Of a stretch of 64,000 nt of DNA, positions 46,126-57,680 are shown in pieces. The stretch spans positions 45,009,278 to 45,073,277 of the forward strand of contig JALIGW010000002.1 of assembly GCA_023053685.1 (NCBI GenBank), given 5' to 3'. This stretch comes from Diadophis punctatus similis. Lineage: Eukaryota; Chordata; Lepidosauria; Squamata; Dipsadidae. A program made the position numbers and the translations under genes. The notes beneath the pieces are model-generated. The model worked only from the letters and a program-made list of their open reading frames with translations. It made no database searches and had not been told where the DNA came from. Every line of letters begins with the position of its first letter. Position 1 is the first letter of the stretch.

Positions 46126-47361
46126 GAAAAATAGTGTTTTGATCACTGTCTCTGTCACAATTTTCATTATATGTTATACTTAACAACAGTGAGTTTACAG
46201 AACATGCTAAGCCACAAAACAAATCAAAGTAAAGCTTCAAAACAAGCTTATTAAGTTGTTCCTGCAGTGGTTAGGTCTTTTATTAAGTCAGATGGTATTG
46301 TCTTTTAAGTTATTTTCCTACATAACACTACATTAAGAACATTTGTGGGATATGAAAAGTTTTGTTCTGATGGAAGCATTCTGCAAAATTTATCAAAAAG
46401 TAAATTACAATTACTCTGGGCAAGGGAGATTTTAATTTTTCGTATGGTCAGATGGACTTTTATTTTGGCTTCATTTGGAATAAGTGCCTCCAGAGCCCTT
46501 TTCTGGGCTAAATATGAAACCTATTAAATATGCCCATGAAACCTCGGTAAATATTGGAATTCATATTTATCTGAAGATCGATGTTAGTACAATTCAAACT
46601 CTGCCAAAGTGAGCTTGATCTCTTTAGATAATCTATGTATCCATAAGAAAATTTGCATTCATAGATATTATATTGTGTAGCTGTGTATTAAACAAAGATA
46701 ATCCCCTCATCATTTGTTCTAGCATTGTTTATTAACTATGGATTTCATGTTTGCTCACTGGGAATGGTTGGTGCTGCTGCTTCTGACTCTTCAAGAAGTA
46801 AAACTAGCATATACACGGAGATATTTCTGTTGGCATTTCCAGAAAATTTCCATAAGATACTATGAATACACACCTTCCAGGTTTTTTAGTTTTCACTGAC
46901 TTAAAAAAAATTCTTGAGTCTAATTTTCAGAGTCCAGAAGGCAAGCAAATGTTAAGAATATCTGAATGACAATTCCTGCATGTAATAGGCACCCTATATT
47001 TCTTCCATCAATAATAATGTGATACCTAGAGTGCAAGACCTATCTCATTGGAACATATGATGACACACCTGGTTGCTTGTAAGAATGATTAAGCCAGACA
47101 CTGGAAAAAATTAGGGTTATATTTTTTTAAACTAGATAAATAATGTGGTAATATTTAACAATGGACCATACTGTTTTGTAATCCAGACCATGGCATGAGA
47201 AAATATTCAGACAGAAAAACATGTGTTTATATTTTTTTCCTTTTTAAAAAAATAATTGCCTGATGACATTTTTTAATGGTGATGCAAGTTGGTTGGATTA
47301 GTTTCTTATATACTGCAAAGCAGCATCTATTTGATTTAGCTGTTCTCAAAAAGGCAAACAG
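46126..47361. other. No recognisable feature
   Basis: About 1.2 kb AT-rich; nothing recognised. Confidence 0.5.
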
Positions 47362-48309
47362 TGTTCTGACCCAGCCTTCACAAGTAGGGATAAGATGTTT
47401 ACTCATGAGTAAAACAAACCCCTTTTAATAACAGGGCAGTAACAGTCTTTTATTCACAGGGATAAACAAAAAATCAAACGTAATTAGTCCCAACAAACCT
47501 GGGTTTATCCAAGAAATCCGAATTGCTTGCTGTATACTAGAAATAAGCTGTTGTCTGTGACAACCAGCCACTCCTAAACCCCTCCTATTTATTTCCCAGC
47601 CAAGGAGGAGCTGGCTATCGTCTGTGTCTGCCTCTCCCTGAGAACCGGCTTACTGCTTTCCTTTGCTCTCCTCTCTTTTCCTCTGTGCGCATCTGGGATG
47701 GGCCCCATCTGTTTCTCCCCCTCACTCAGCTCGGGCCCCGAAGACAGCTGCCTCTCCACCTGCAGGAGGACTACAACGTCCTTCCTGTCAACGACTACTT
47801 CAGCTTCAACCACAACAATACACGAGCACACAACAGATACAAACTCAAAGTGAACCGCTCCAAACTTGACTGTAGAAAATACGACTTTAGCAACAGAATG
47901 ATAAATGCCTGGAACTCACTACCTGACATTGTGGTTTTGTCACCAAACCCCCAAAATTTTACCCTTAGACTGTCCACTGTTGACCTCACCCGATTCCTAA
48001 GAGGTCAGTAAGGGGCGTGCATAAGTGCACCAGCGTGCCTATCGTCCCTATCCTAATGTTCCCTCTTATCAGTACCCATCTTATGTATATAAACAATGTT
48101 ATATCTACTATGTATATTACCAACACGTACTTGACAAAAATAAATAAATAAATAAAATAAATAAATAAACACCCTGGCTCTACCTCTGTGTCTGATGCTG
48201 TTTCCTTATCAGACTCTTCTAAAAGCTCCGAAGCTGGTCAGACTCTCCCTCCACCTCCTCGTCATCTAACTCTGCAGCTATCTCTGCTGGCAGCCGACGG
48301 GCCACAACA
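47362..48309 (-). mobile_element. Solo-LTR candidate, minus orientation, split by a LINE
   Basis: Edges TGTTCTGACCC and GGCCACAACA give TG...CA. Flanks AACAG (47357-47361) and AGCAG (48310-48314) match at 4 of 5. On the minus strand an AAATAAATAGG TATA-like box lies near 47600-47590 and GAATAAAAGAC near 47455-47446. A LINE at 47760-48170 interrupts it; without it the LTR would be about 540 bp. Confidence 0.55.
47760..48170 (+). pseudogene. LINE ORF2 C-terminus and 3' tail, nested in LTR
   Basis: The open frame ends at a stop near 48011 and contains FNHNNTRAHNRYKLKVNRSK and RKYDFSNRMINAWNSLPDIV, the C-terminal thumb-like tail of CR1-group LINE polymerases. It has few lesions, so this copy may be younger than the other LINEs here. 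The 3' UTR with GTGCATAAGTGCACCAGCGT and an (AAATA)n tail follows. It is 5' truncated. Related copy: 38928-39165. Confidence 0.82.
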
Positions 48310-48370
48310 AGCAGCGTGGGGTCTGGTTAATATTCAGATGGGAAATCTCCACATTGTATGATAGCTTTAT

Positions 48371-48470
48371 AAGTTGAAAATGATCCTGTAAAAAAGACAA
48401 TGACAAACTACTTCTGTGTCATTACTAAGAAAACTACATAAAGGTATCCACAGAGTCACCAGATGTGGAA
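48371..48470 (+). repeat. SINE body fragment (related to 54470-54722)
   Basis: AATGACAAACTACTTCTGTG, ACTAAGAAAACTACATAAAG and CAGAGTCACCAG match the reverse complement of about 54480-54590. The 5S-like head is absent. Confidence 0.5.
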
Positions 48471-49440
48471 GCTCAGCTCAGCTCAGTGGCGATTTTATCT
48501 TTTATATGTTTGAGGGGCTGGAGGTCAGATAGCTTTTTTGAGGGAACAAAAGGCTGCAGTGAGCAGTGATGATGTAATGTGGGGGAAGCCATACTTCAGT
48601 TATTCATAGGCTGGGATTCTCTTTTGGAGGGCTTGAAAGATTGTCTTTCTATTGACTAGGTTAAAACTGTTTTAGGGCTTATGCTAAGGTTTTCATACAT
48701 TCTCCATCTTGAGGTATGAGGCAATCCAGTAAGTGTTTATGGTGTGCAATGCATGTCACTGAAATTTGGTATTGTAATTAGTGGAACTTCAGGACTAAAG
48801 TAAAAAGAGGTTGAAAGTAGTTTTAGCATCACAGATTGCCAACCCTGATCTTGATGAAAATTAGAAGCGGTATTTTACAACTTGTCTTTGGTCAATATTT
48901 AGGGTTTTTATAGTTGGAGTTGAACATGAAAAATATAGCCAGATGTAGATTCTGACCTAGGATTGAACCTTTTGTCTTTATCAGAATTTCTCTGTGGATG
49001 CTGCTGTTAAATGTGACAGGAATGATTAATTTAGCTGGTCTGAGAGGCAGGTGTTCTCCAAGGTTAATTGTTTAACTTATTAAGATTGGCTCCCTACTAG
49101 TTTATTCAGGCGTCCTCAGTAATGCTTCCAGTGTTACAGGCATTACTTTTTAAAGAACATTATGCCATTTTTGAAGGGGATATGTTATCATGGCCTTTAC
49201 ATCAACTGAAAGCACATGCTTTTCACTTTTTTCAATATTCAAAATCAACATTTACTCGTATGTTTCGTCTAGCATTCAGTTGAAATGGATCATTTGGTGA
49301 ATCTGTGCAAGTAATAATTTGTTTTGTTGATGGTGATTTTAAGTGGTTCATAATTCATTGTTATCAACAAAAATAGAGACTGTGAAATTATTTATTTTGG
49401 ATTTCATTTTCAATTTAAGAACCAAGACAAGACAATATGA
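48471..49440. other. No recognisable feature
   Basis: About 1 kb; nothing recognised beyond a GCTCA triplication near 48472. Confidence 0.5.
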
Positions 49441-49682
49441 AGACCCGGAGTGCGAAAAACAGCACAACGGGCAAACTGGAAGTCCGTTTTTCCAAACTTC
49501 CGGTTTGCCCGTTGGGCCATTTTTCACACTCCGGAGGGCAAAATGGCCTTCCCCAAAGCTGAAAATCAGCTGGCCAGCGCGCGCATGCACACTGGAGCTG
49601 ACACAGGGCAACGCCTCATGTGCCTTCCGATATGGCTCCGCGTGCCACCTATGGCACGTGTGCCATAGGTTCGCCATCACTG
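49441..49682 (-). mobile_element. Truncated hAT element (GATGGCGAACC family)
   Basis: The right end TAGGTTCGCCATCACTG and the GATATGGCTCCGCGTGCCAC segment match the family. A short foldback (AAACTGGAAGTCCG / AACTTCCGGTTTG) is near the left edge. The other terminus is missing. Confidence 0.85.
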
Positions 49683-50695
49683 CCCTATAGTCTGTCATAT
49701 TGTAAAATATGAAGTCACTGCTGTGGGTTTGCAGCTCCTAGTACTGAAAATCAATAATCTGCTCTTGATTGTATATAAGTAAAGTAAAATAATTTTTCTA
49801 CTGCACTAGGAGTTAGAGAAAAAAAGTTGGTGAATAGCACCAGAGTTTATTTTTCTTATGTAATAGTGGTTAGACAAAACAAATAGAAACAAAAGAGCCC
49901 CTAAGGCTCAGTGGGAAGTCTCTGCAATGGAATCCATCATCAGAATAATCAGTATTGAAGAGAAGCTTAGGACATCCCTCTTAGAATTTATAGTGAATTG
50001 GATTTATTTATTTATAATTTATTGGAACTGGTGACATGTGTTTGACTAACAAAATTATTCAAGGATGGAGATGACCCACTTTGCTATATATTGTGCAGAA
50101 GTTCTAATGATATACAGGTTTACTCATGCTTGAAATAACTCAGTGAGATACCCTTTCTGCTTGTTGTTGGGTACCTCATGCTTCTGTGAGATAATATAAT
50201 CAAAGGAGCAAGGCAGTATGTGTTCCACAGAGGGCACAGCTCCTAGTTCAATTGTTTTAATGAGATGCTTGTTCTCCATATATAGTCCCTTATACCTCTT
50301 TTCCCCTCCAAAAATAAGAACGGAAAGAATTGCCTACAAGATGTTAGAAATGTATTTTTGATTAAGAAAAGAACTTGAGAGGAAATTAATTTTAAAGTGT
50401 TTTAATCAGAGGTAAGAATAAGTTGTACAATTGCAAGTTGAAGTGAAATACAAGGTCATTTGCACCTTTTCTAATTGTCTTGCTCATTTGCTTTTTCAAG
50501 CATTTCTTCTATGGAGTACATTATTCATCTCCTTGGAGAGGCTATTTAGTTACACAAGGTAAAAGTAAAAATTATGGCTAGCTGTTATTTAGGATCGAGG
50601 GAAAATAATATGCTGAAGAATAAATAGCTTGCAGGGATTTATTATACTATATTTTAAAGGATCCAGGGGCAATACTGTAGATCAATTTACATATC
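49683..50695. other. No recognisable feature
   Basis: AT-rich, nothing recognised. Confidence 0.5.
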
Positions 50696-50710
50696 ATATA
50701 GTACACATAC

Positions 50711-50744
50711 ACACTTGATCTTAGCCAAAAGACCAAGAAGCGAT
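50711..50744 (-). pseudogene. U2 snRNA 5'-end fragment (retropseudogene)
   Basis: The minus strand from 50744 reads ATCGCTTCTTGGTCTTTTGG then CTAAGATCAAGTGT. This is the first ~34 nt of U2 snRNA with two transitions. The rest of U2 is absent, so it is non-functional. ATATAGTA occurs on both sides (50696-50703 and 50743-50750, the latter overlapping the U2 5' end by 2 nt), consistent with LINE-mediated insertion. Confidence 0.8.
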
Positions 50745-50750
50745 ATAGTA

Positions 50751-52244
50751 TAATATTTATCAAGAAGGTACTATATTTATCTTAAGCAGTTTTGGCTTTG
50801 GTTTTTATTTTGTCCTTGAATAGTTGAATGCTTCTGCATTCAAAGCTGATTTTATTGTTCCTCTCAGTCAATAACACAATGCCTGGTGAACCACTGTAAA
50901 TGCTGTTTTGAGTGTGTTTGACCCCCAAATAAGTTTTACTCAGTAGCATTAAATCTCACAACCACTCCCTCCAAGAACATCAGCACAAGTGAGGCTTTTG
51001 CAGCATTATTTTGTGATACTCAAATTACCCAGAACAAATATAGTGATATGATAAAAGTGTTAAGAGCCGCAAAAGAGCATCATGTGCCCAAATCGAGAAA
51101 GGTCAAATTCACTATTGTACAGGTTTTGGGAAGACAGTCCTCTACTGTTAAGAAATGCCTCCTCCTTTTCACAGTGCTCCCCAACATCTTATCTGGACTC
51201 ATCCACCTGAAACAGCTCATTTAGCTCCAGCATTTGATATCTCAAATTCATAGCTGGATTTAATCCCATTTGAAGAGAAATTTAGCTGCGTACATATACA
51301 ATGTGGGAAATAACCAAGCATGTTTAGCTCCTTTATATACCAATGCTTTTAGGCTCGTCATCATTTTTAACTCTGTCTTAGTTTTAAGATGTTTTTTTTA
51401 ATTTTCTGATAAGAAAAAAAATTGGTTTCTTAATAAGAGTTGTATTAATTTTCTGAACTATTGTTTCCAGTCATAAATAATTCTATTATTTGAGATCAGT
51501 TATGTATCCTTTTGCCAGTGAGCGTTTCTTAGTCAGTCTTGTTCACTGGCCAGACATAGTGGCCTATGTAATTGTCATAGTTACCTACTGCCAATCAAGA
51601 TAACAATGACATAATGGTCTAATGAAATGCTTAGGTGTTATTAATATTCATGTAAGATGAGATCAAAGGGTCCAATGAAATGGCAGGAAATAAAATTGGC
51701 TTTCTATTTCCTGTTATCTTCAGTGCTGAGAAATCTTGGGTCCTATCTCCCCTCAAGGTGAATATGAAGTAACATTTATGAACATTAACTAGTGGGAAAG
51801 AAAATTAACCCTGTAAATGTGGACTGGCTGGACATTTGTGAGATCTGATTTTTTACTCAGTGTGGCAAGATTAAGTAGACCTAAGATAAAGCTGGGTGAA
51901 TTTATCTGGTGAACAGTGAGACACCTGCATGATTGTTTTTGGAACAGATTAACTTCCACATCAAACAAAATTAATCTTTTTATGGACTGTAATCTTGTGG
52001 TTTGGTGTAATGAATTATTAAATTGTAAAATGCTTTCACAGGCTAGCTCAGAATTCTAAGGCAAGATAGTCTGATATGCTTAGAAGTGGTAGTATCTGCA
52101 AGGGTACTTTTACACCATACCATTTTAATCCTTATATTCTCAAATACAGTTTGAAGGCAATCTGAGATTATTCTTACTTTTGTTGACTTGCCATGCTGAG
52201 AACAAAAACACTAAATATATGGTAAGGGACACCTTGCTGTCTTA
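50751..52244. other. No recognisable feature
   Basis: About 1.5 kb without recognised repeats. Confidence 0.5.
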
Positions 52245-52660
52245 ATTCAAGTTTCCAGGGCTATCCCAGTCTGTTGAAGGGTCTGAAGTTGCTAGTTTGG
52301 TAGACCAAGGGAATTATCTGGATGTAATAGATTTTAATCTCATTATGGTGATTAACAAAGTATCTCATGATATCATTGTGTTCAAAGTGGATAATATGAG
52401 CTAGATGGGCTATTGAAGCCCAGTGGGTTTGCTGCTACTAATTGAATATCTGAATGCAGAGCGTATTTGTAAATAGCTATAGATAGTCTTGGAGGGGAGT
52501 ATTGAGTGGAATCCCCAAAGTATCTTCAACCCATTCCTATTTAATTTCTTGATGAAATGAGATAATAAAATGGAAATGCTAATCAGATTTTTCAGTTGAC
52601 ACCAAGCTAGGAGGATTGGCTTTCAAATTAGTTCAAAATCCTAATGGATAATCATCCAAA
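52245..52660 (+). pseudogene. Very old CR1/L3 LINE reverse-transcriptase fragment
   Basis: Broken frames give DVIDFNLIMVINKVSHDIIV near 52321 (consensus LDFSKAFDTVSHDIL). About 270 bp further is VDTKLGG near 52598 (consensus ADDTKLGG), with a GIPKVSST.SYLI piece between (consensus GVPQGSVLGP.LFNI). Heavily mutated; boundaries approximate. Confidence 0.65.
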
Positions 52661-53199
52661 AATTCATGCTTTGACATTTAGGTAGGAAAATCCATATTAT
52701 TTCAGGAAAAGGAAATATATTTTGTTAAACTCCAAATGGTTTGCATGAAAAAGTTTTTATATGATTTAGAGTAGTCCTTCCCCAGATGTTGATAGTTTTT
52801 CAGACATGGCTAATAATTCCTAAACCAGACTTTTCAAACCATTATATTGATCTTTGATGGGTGAATTGACTGGGAATACTGGAAATCTTGGTCTAACACA
52901 TTTGGAAATAATAACATAGAGAAGGTTGCTTTAGGAAATATTAATCAAATCTTGTTGACAGGCTACAAAAGTGACTGAGATGGAGCCAGAACCCAAATGG
53001 ACTATCAAAATTCTTAAATAATTTGTGGAGAGGGAAATTGGGTGGACAGTTTCTCCAGATTTCTTCAGATGAAGAAGATATTTTTCAAGAGCAGGACTCC
53101 CCCTTTGCAGTGACATCAACATTGTTACTGAAAAGGATTTCTGATAGGAATTTTCTTATGATAATTTCCCTTGGAATTTCATGTTGGAAGCTTGTTAAA
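52661..53199. other. No recognisable feature
   Basis: Nothing recognised; may include more of the decayed CR1. Confidence 0.4.
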
Positions 53200-53207
53200 G
53201 TCTAGTG

Positions 53208-53629
53208 CCGTGATGGCAAACCTATGGCACGCGTGCCACAGGTGACACGCGGAGCCATATCTGCCGGCACACGAGCCGTTGCCCTAGTTCAGCTCCAGCT
53301 GATTTTTGGCTTGCGCTGAGGCTCTGGGAGGGTGTGTTTGGCCTCCAGAGGACCTCCAGGGGGCGGGGAGGCCATTTTCGCCCTCCCCAGGCTCCAAGAA
53401 AGCCTCTGGCGCCTGGGGAGGGTGAAAAGTGGGCCTACCGGGCCCACTGGAAGTCGGGAAACAGGGGAGCAGGGGGCATCATGCACGGCAGGCAGGGCAG
53501 TGGGGGGATCATGTGTGCATGTGTGGGGGGTGGGGAGCATTGAATTATGGGTGTGGGCACACACACGCTTGCGATAGTGCATGGGCGCGTGCTTTTGGCA
53601 CCCAAGGAAAAAAAGGTTCGCCATCACTG
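53208..53629 (+). mobile_element. Non-autonomous hAT element (GATGGCGAACC family), shortest full copy
   Basis: Termini CCGTGATGGCAAACCTATGG and AGGTTCGCCATCACTG sit between perfect 8-bp duplications GTCTAGTG (53200-53207, 53630-53637). Confidence 0.93.
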
Positions 53630-53637
53630 GTCTAGTG

Positions 53638-54469
53638 AATAGATAATTTTATAAAATAAGTAATTCTGAACTAAATAAGGGCACGAATACCATAATCTAA
53701 CCATGAGAATTTAATTGAAATTCTTTTTTAAAAGAAAATGTGAAAGCAAGTTCTCCTTCCTCTTACTGAATGAAAACGTGTAGGAAATTTAAAAAAAATC
53801 CAGAAGAATTTCTGTCTTTTGCTAATCAAGCCCACTCTCCAGCACTGAAGTAGCTTTGACCCTGTCTGCTGCAGTACTGGAAAGGTGCCATCTTGTCTTA
53901 TTTCAGCAGTGGTTTGGGGATTTCCCCATAGCAGATCTATTTTTACAGGTGCCACACAGAATGTAAATGTAAAATGGAAAGCTTAAATCAGAGCCGCAGA
54001 GACTAATTATAGACATGCTGAGATGAACATATAGAAAGACTACTGTACTTTCTTCACCTGGTTACTGACAGACAGCACTCTAGGTAAACGGCTCACCAGA
54101 TCCTGCTTCAGTCTCCTCGTGTGAATTCTTTAATGCACTTGGTACCTGCTGCCTAGAGAGTCTGGTTTGGCTGCATGTTGAGCTTCAGCAGCAGCACTTA
54201 ATCACTGCTTCAAACTATTGCATTCCCTCAGGACAGCAGCACATCCCAGAGAAATCTAATTTTTCATAGGCTTTTTGTACAGCTCTGATTTATTCATCAG
54301 TTAACCTATCCACCAGGTAGTTTCTATTATTAATGCATATTGAGAAAGAACAGATTTTCTTGGGAGCTGAGTCTCAGGACAGTAGTTGCACTATCAACTT
54401 CTAAAGGAAATAAAAATAATAGAAGTAATAGAACCATCGAATTGGAGAAGCCATCTTGGGCATTGAACC
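53638..54469. other. No recognisable feature
   Basis: Nothing recognised. Confidence 0.5.
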
Positions 54470-54722
54470 CAATACCTTTTCAGTGCTCTGTTTTTAAGTC
54501 CCAGATTGACTCCTGGTGATTTCACGGTCGTATTCATGTAATTTTCTTGGCAAAAATGTGGACAAGGTTTGCCACTTCTTTCCTCGAGAACATTTTCTTT
54601 TTATTTCCCCAGTCTAGCTTACAGCACTGATATTCTCTGGGAATTTCCCAACCGACTACTGATCAGCTCTTCCCCTACTTAGTCTCTGAAGCTAATCAAG
54701 GTCAGGCAGATGGTGGTGCATG
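54470..54722 (-). repeat. 5S-rRNA-headed SINE candidate
   Basis: The right part (about 54650-54710) contains TTCCCAACCGACTACTGATC and ACTTAGTCTCTGAAGCTAAT then CAAGGTCAGGC. This has the spacing of the 5S rRNA internal control region (the GAAGCTAAGCAGGGTCGGGC landmark), in a diverged form. The left part is a body shared with 48371-48470. This architecture resembles SINE3/AmnSINE-type elements. The family is not confirmed. Confidence 0.45.
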
Positions 54723-55117
54723 TGGAGGTGTCTGCTTATGGCAGGAATACAAATCAAAGCATCTCCATAATCTCCACCTGTCTCATTTTTCAAACCATCA
54801 TTGAAGAGGGTTTTTTTTCCTACTTTCAACAGGAGTTGAAAGGAGTTGCTGTAACCTAAATCCATTGTTATATAATGCCTTCTGATACTTGAGTATCAAG
54901 TATCACAGTTTTGTATTCTTCAGGCTATTCATGCTCAGTTCTTTCAGTTTCTCTTCAGAGGTGCTGCTAGTTCCTTCATTGGATCATTGCCCTACTCTGT
55001 ACTTCTTTCAGTACTAAATGCAATACTATGTGTTCTCACCAATGCAGATGGGAACCAATACTTCTGTTGATGTACCTTAAATCTTTCTTTGTGGGTTTTT
55101 TTTTTGCAGCCACAGAA
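54723..55117. other. No recognisable feature
   Basis: Short spacer before a microsatellite. Confidence 0.45.
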
Positions 55118-55122
55118 AGAAA

Positions 55123-55198
<76 letters not shown>
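55118..55198. repeat. (GAAA)n microsatellite
   Basis: About 19 GAAA units. The 70- and 91-codon frames through it are low-complexity. Confidence 0.97.
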
Positions 55199-55199
<1 letters not shown>

Positions 55200-55399
55200 C
55201 TAGCATCATCGACAATGCCTTTGGGAATAGTTTTATTTGAAATCACCTTGTGATCTGCCTTTGACAATTCTTTTGGAAGCCATTCACAGCCATCATACGG
55301 TACTTCTGTGGCAGCTTTAGAGGGTCTTGAATGAAATGGATTAACTGAACTCCTTCCTTTGTGTTATACATCAATTGTGTCCTTTCCTGAATTGTAAGT

Positions 55400-56098
55400 C
55401 CCTTCACTCAACCACTTAGGCCCTGGTCATCTTGCATTTGGACTACTGAAATGTGCTGTACATGGGGCTGAATTTAGCTAAGGTATATTTAGAAGATACA
55501 GGTGGCACAGAATGAAACTGTGTGGACAGTTCTAAGGGCCTCCAGGAACATCTCTGATGTGTGAGCTGCACTAGTTGTTCATTTGCTTCCAGATCCAATT
55601 CAAGGTGTTGATTATTACCTTTAAAACCCTATATGGTATGGGTTCAGACTACCTGAGAAACTGTCTCACCTCAGTGGGACTGGCCCACCCCACCTGCTCA
55701 GGCAGAAGGAGCACACTGTGGACCAGTTGGTCAAAGAATTTCAGCTGGCTCCCACCCTCTGGAATATTGTGCCCCTTGAGATGAGATCTGCCTCCATTCT
55801 CTTGACCTTCCAAAATGACCCCAAACTTGGCTCTTTCAATCAGCCTGGACCCCCAATGGGGGTATTTCATACTGGAGGTGTTAGTGGGTTAAAAAGACCC
55901 CATCTCCACCCCATTGTTAGTGGTAGTTTCTACCTTTTTGTTAATTATAATATGTAACATTTTAATGTTCTAATGTTTTATGTTGTCATTTTTATCATAG
56001 CCACCCAGAGTTGCTTGATAGCAGGGTGGCAGCATATGATTGAATGAATAAATGAATGAATGAATGAATGAATGAATGAATGAATGAATGAATGAATC
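55400..56098 (+). pseudogene. L2-type LINE, ORF2 C-terminus and 3' end with (TGAA)n tail
   Basis: Frame segments include FQIQFKVLIITFKTLYGMGS near 55590 and DYLRNCL, then a SAWLPPSGILCPL-like block. The 3' UTR has GCCACCCAGAGTTGCTTGAT and a ~60-bp (TGAA)n tail at 56036-56098. Stops and shifts make it dead. Confidence 0.85.
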
Positions 56099-57352
56099 AG
56101 TAATAAGGAAAAAATTATTTAAAAATCCTAGCTGTAAAAATCATGCTTATCTGTCCCTCTTTTTAATGTATTTGAAGTCATTCGTATGCCACTATACAAA
56201 TTACATGTATGATGCATCAAAAATGAAGAAATGTATTGTGTGCCTTTGTAAAATTGCCTGAATGTATTTATAAGTTGTATGAAAGGAAAAGGCAGAGTTT
56301 TGCCTACAAGACACTTTGGTCTTTTGGGAAACTGTGAGAAGGTCTGTAAGGGAAAGGAAACAAGGAAGAAAACAATATTGTAGGGGACGACATACCTGGA
56401 ATCATTCTTCTTTAGTCCCAAATTGAAAAAAAAAAACAGAAACAGTTCAACCAAAAGGAAGTTCAAGTAAATTGTTATGATATGCTTTTATGTGGCAGTG
56501 CCAGCTCAATCTTGCTTTTAGTTTACACTCTGGTGCTTGAAGATATGAAGGCTTCAGGCTTAGTTAATCTGTAGGATATGTGACACAATCTAGACAAGAT
56601 GACCTTGACAGATAGTTATTAAACCATGAAAGCACATGTCAAGTTCTGGAAGAATTCAATTCCCTGTTTTGTTTTTAAGTTCCATTGCTTGTGGTACTAT
56701 GTGTCCAGTTTTATGGATCCTTGTACAATCAGAGTTTAATACAAACAATGCCTTTCATTCATGTCATTTGTTATACTTACTGCATCCCTTTCTAGGGATT
56801 GGGTTCAATAACATCCAAACTCAGTCATGTCATCAATGTTGGACAAGTCTTTAAAAACTATTCTGAATGTGTGTCACAGGCAGGATATCTGTTCCACTGG
56901 ATTCCCACTTTACTTTACTGGGCACAGAAAAGTTTTGGACCAGGGTATTAGAAGATCTGTCTACTTCTATGTAAATAGAACCCCATTAGTTGAATTCTCC
57001 TATTTTTGTTTCTATGACTTCATTGCTTAGTCCTTTAATGGAAGTTATATGCCACACAGAAAGGTTATTAGCAGAATAATACAGGAATAGACTTTAATAA
57101 AAAACATAAATTAAAGATGTTACCATTTTATAACTACATATTACACATTAAAGGACTGAACATGAATGAAACACTTAGTTTTACCATTGCACTTGACCAA
57201 TCTTATTCTTGCCATACCTTGCTGGATATTAATTTAAATCACATTATTTATAAGTTAAGCATGTTTTTATGTTCTATCTTGTCAAACTGTTAGGGAAAAA
57301 TTGGTTTTTTTCAGTTTGCTTTAATTGTGTAGTAATATTTGTAATATCTCCT
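56099..57352. other. No recognisable feature
   Basis: About 1.25 kb; nothing recognised. Confidence 0.5.
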
Positions 57353-57355
57353 TGA

Positions 57356-57516
57356 AAATCTCCAAAGGATTTGCCTCAGGACAAGAGAGTGGCTAAGAAA
57401 GCAGACAATGCAACTTTTGATGCTGAAACCACAAAAGAATTGGAACCAGTAAAGATCATTAACATTCACAGGTTAGGACACAGAACTTATACTCTTTCCT
57501 CCTGCAAAATGTGACA
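57356..57516 (+). other. Open segment with possible internal exon (57368-57471)
   Basis: One frame is open from just after a stop at 57353 to a stop near 57514. The part 57368-57471 (104 nt) starts after CCAAAG and encodes DLPQDKRVAKKADNAT and then FDAETTKELEPVKIINIH; the two pieces are contiguous. It ends CACAG followed by GTTAGG, a plausible splice donor. Base and amino-acid composition is balanced, unlike the repeat-derived frames. Against it, the acceptor's pyrimidine tract is weak (the stretch just upstream is A-rich) and there is no other exon in the window. I do not recognise the protein. It could be chance or an old mobile-element fragment. Confidence 0.25.
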
Positions 57517-57533
57517 AAATGTTTATAACAAAA

Positions 57534-57680
57534 TAGCAATAGCAATAGCACCTAGACTTATATACCACTTCATAATGCTTTACGACACTCTCTGAGCAGT
57601 TTACCATGCCAGCATATTGCCCCCAACAACCTGGGTCCCCATTTTATTAACCTCGGAAGGCTGAGTCAATCTGTAGTACT
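57534..57680 (-). repeat. Sauria-type SINE, head truncated and diverged
   Basis: (AATAGC)n tail, TATACCACTTCATAATGC, AGCATATTGCCCCCAACAAC and a shortened GGAAGGCTGAGTCAA segment; the tRNA-like head is missing. Confidence 0.85.
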
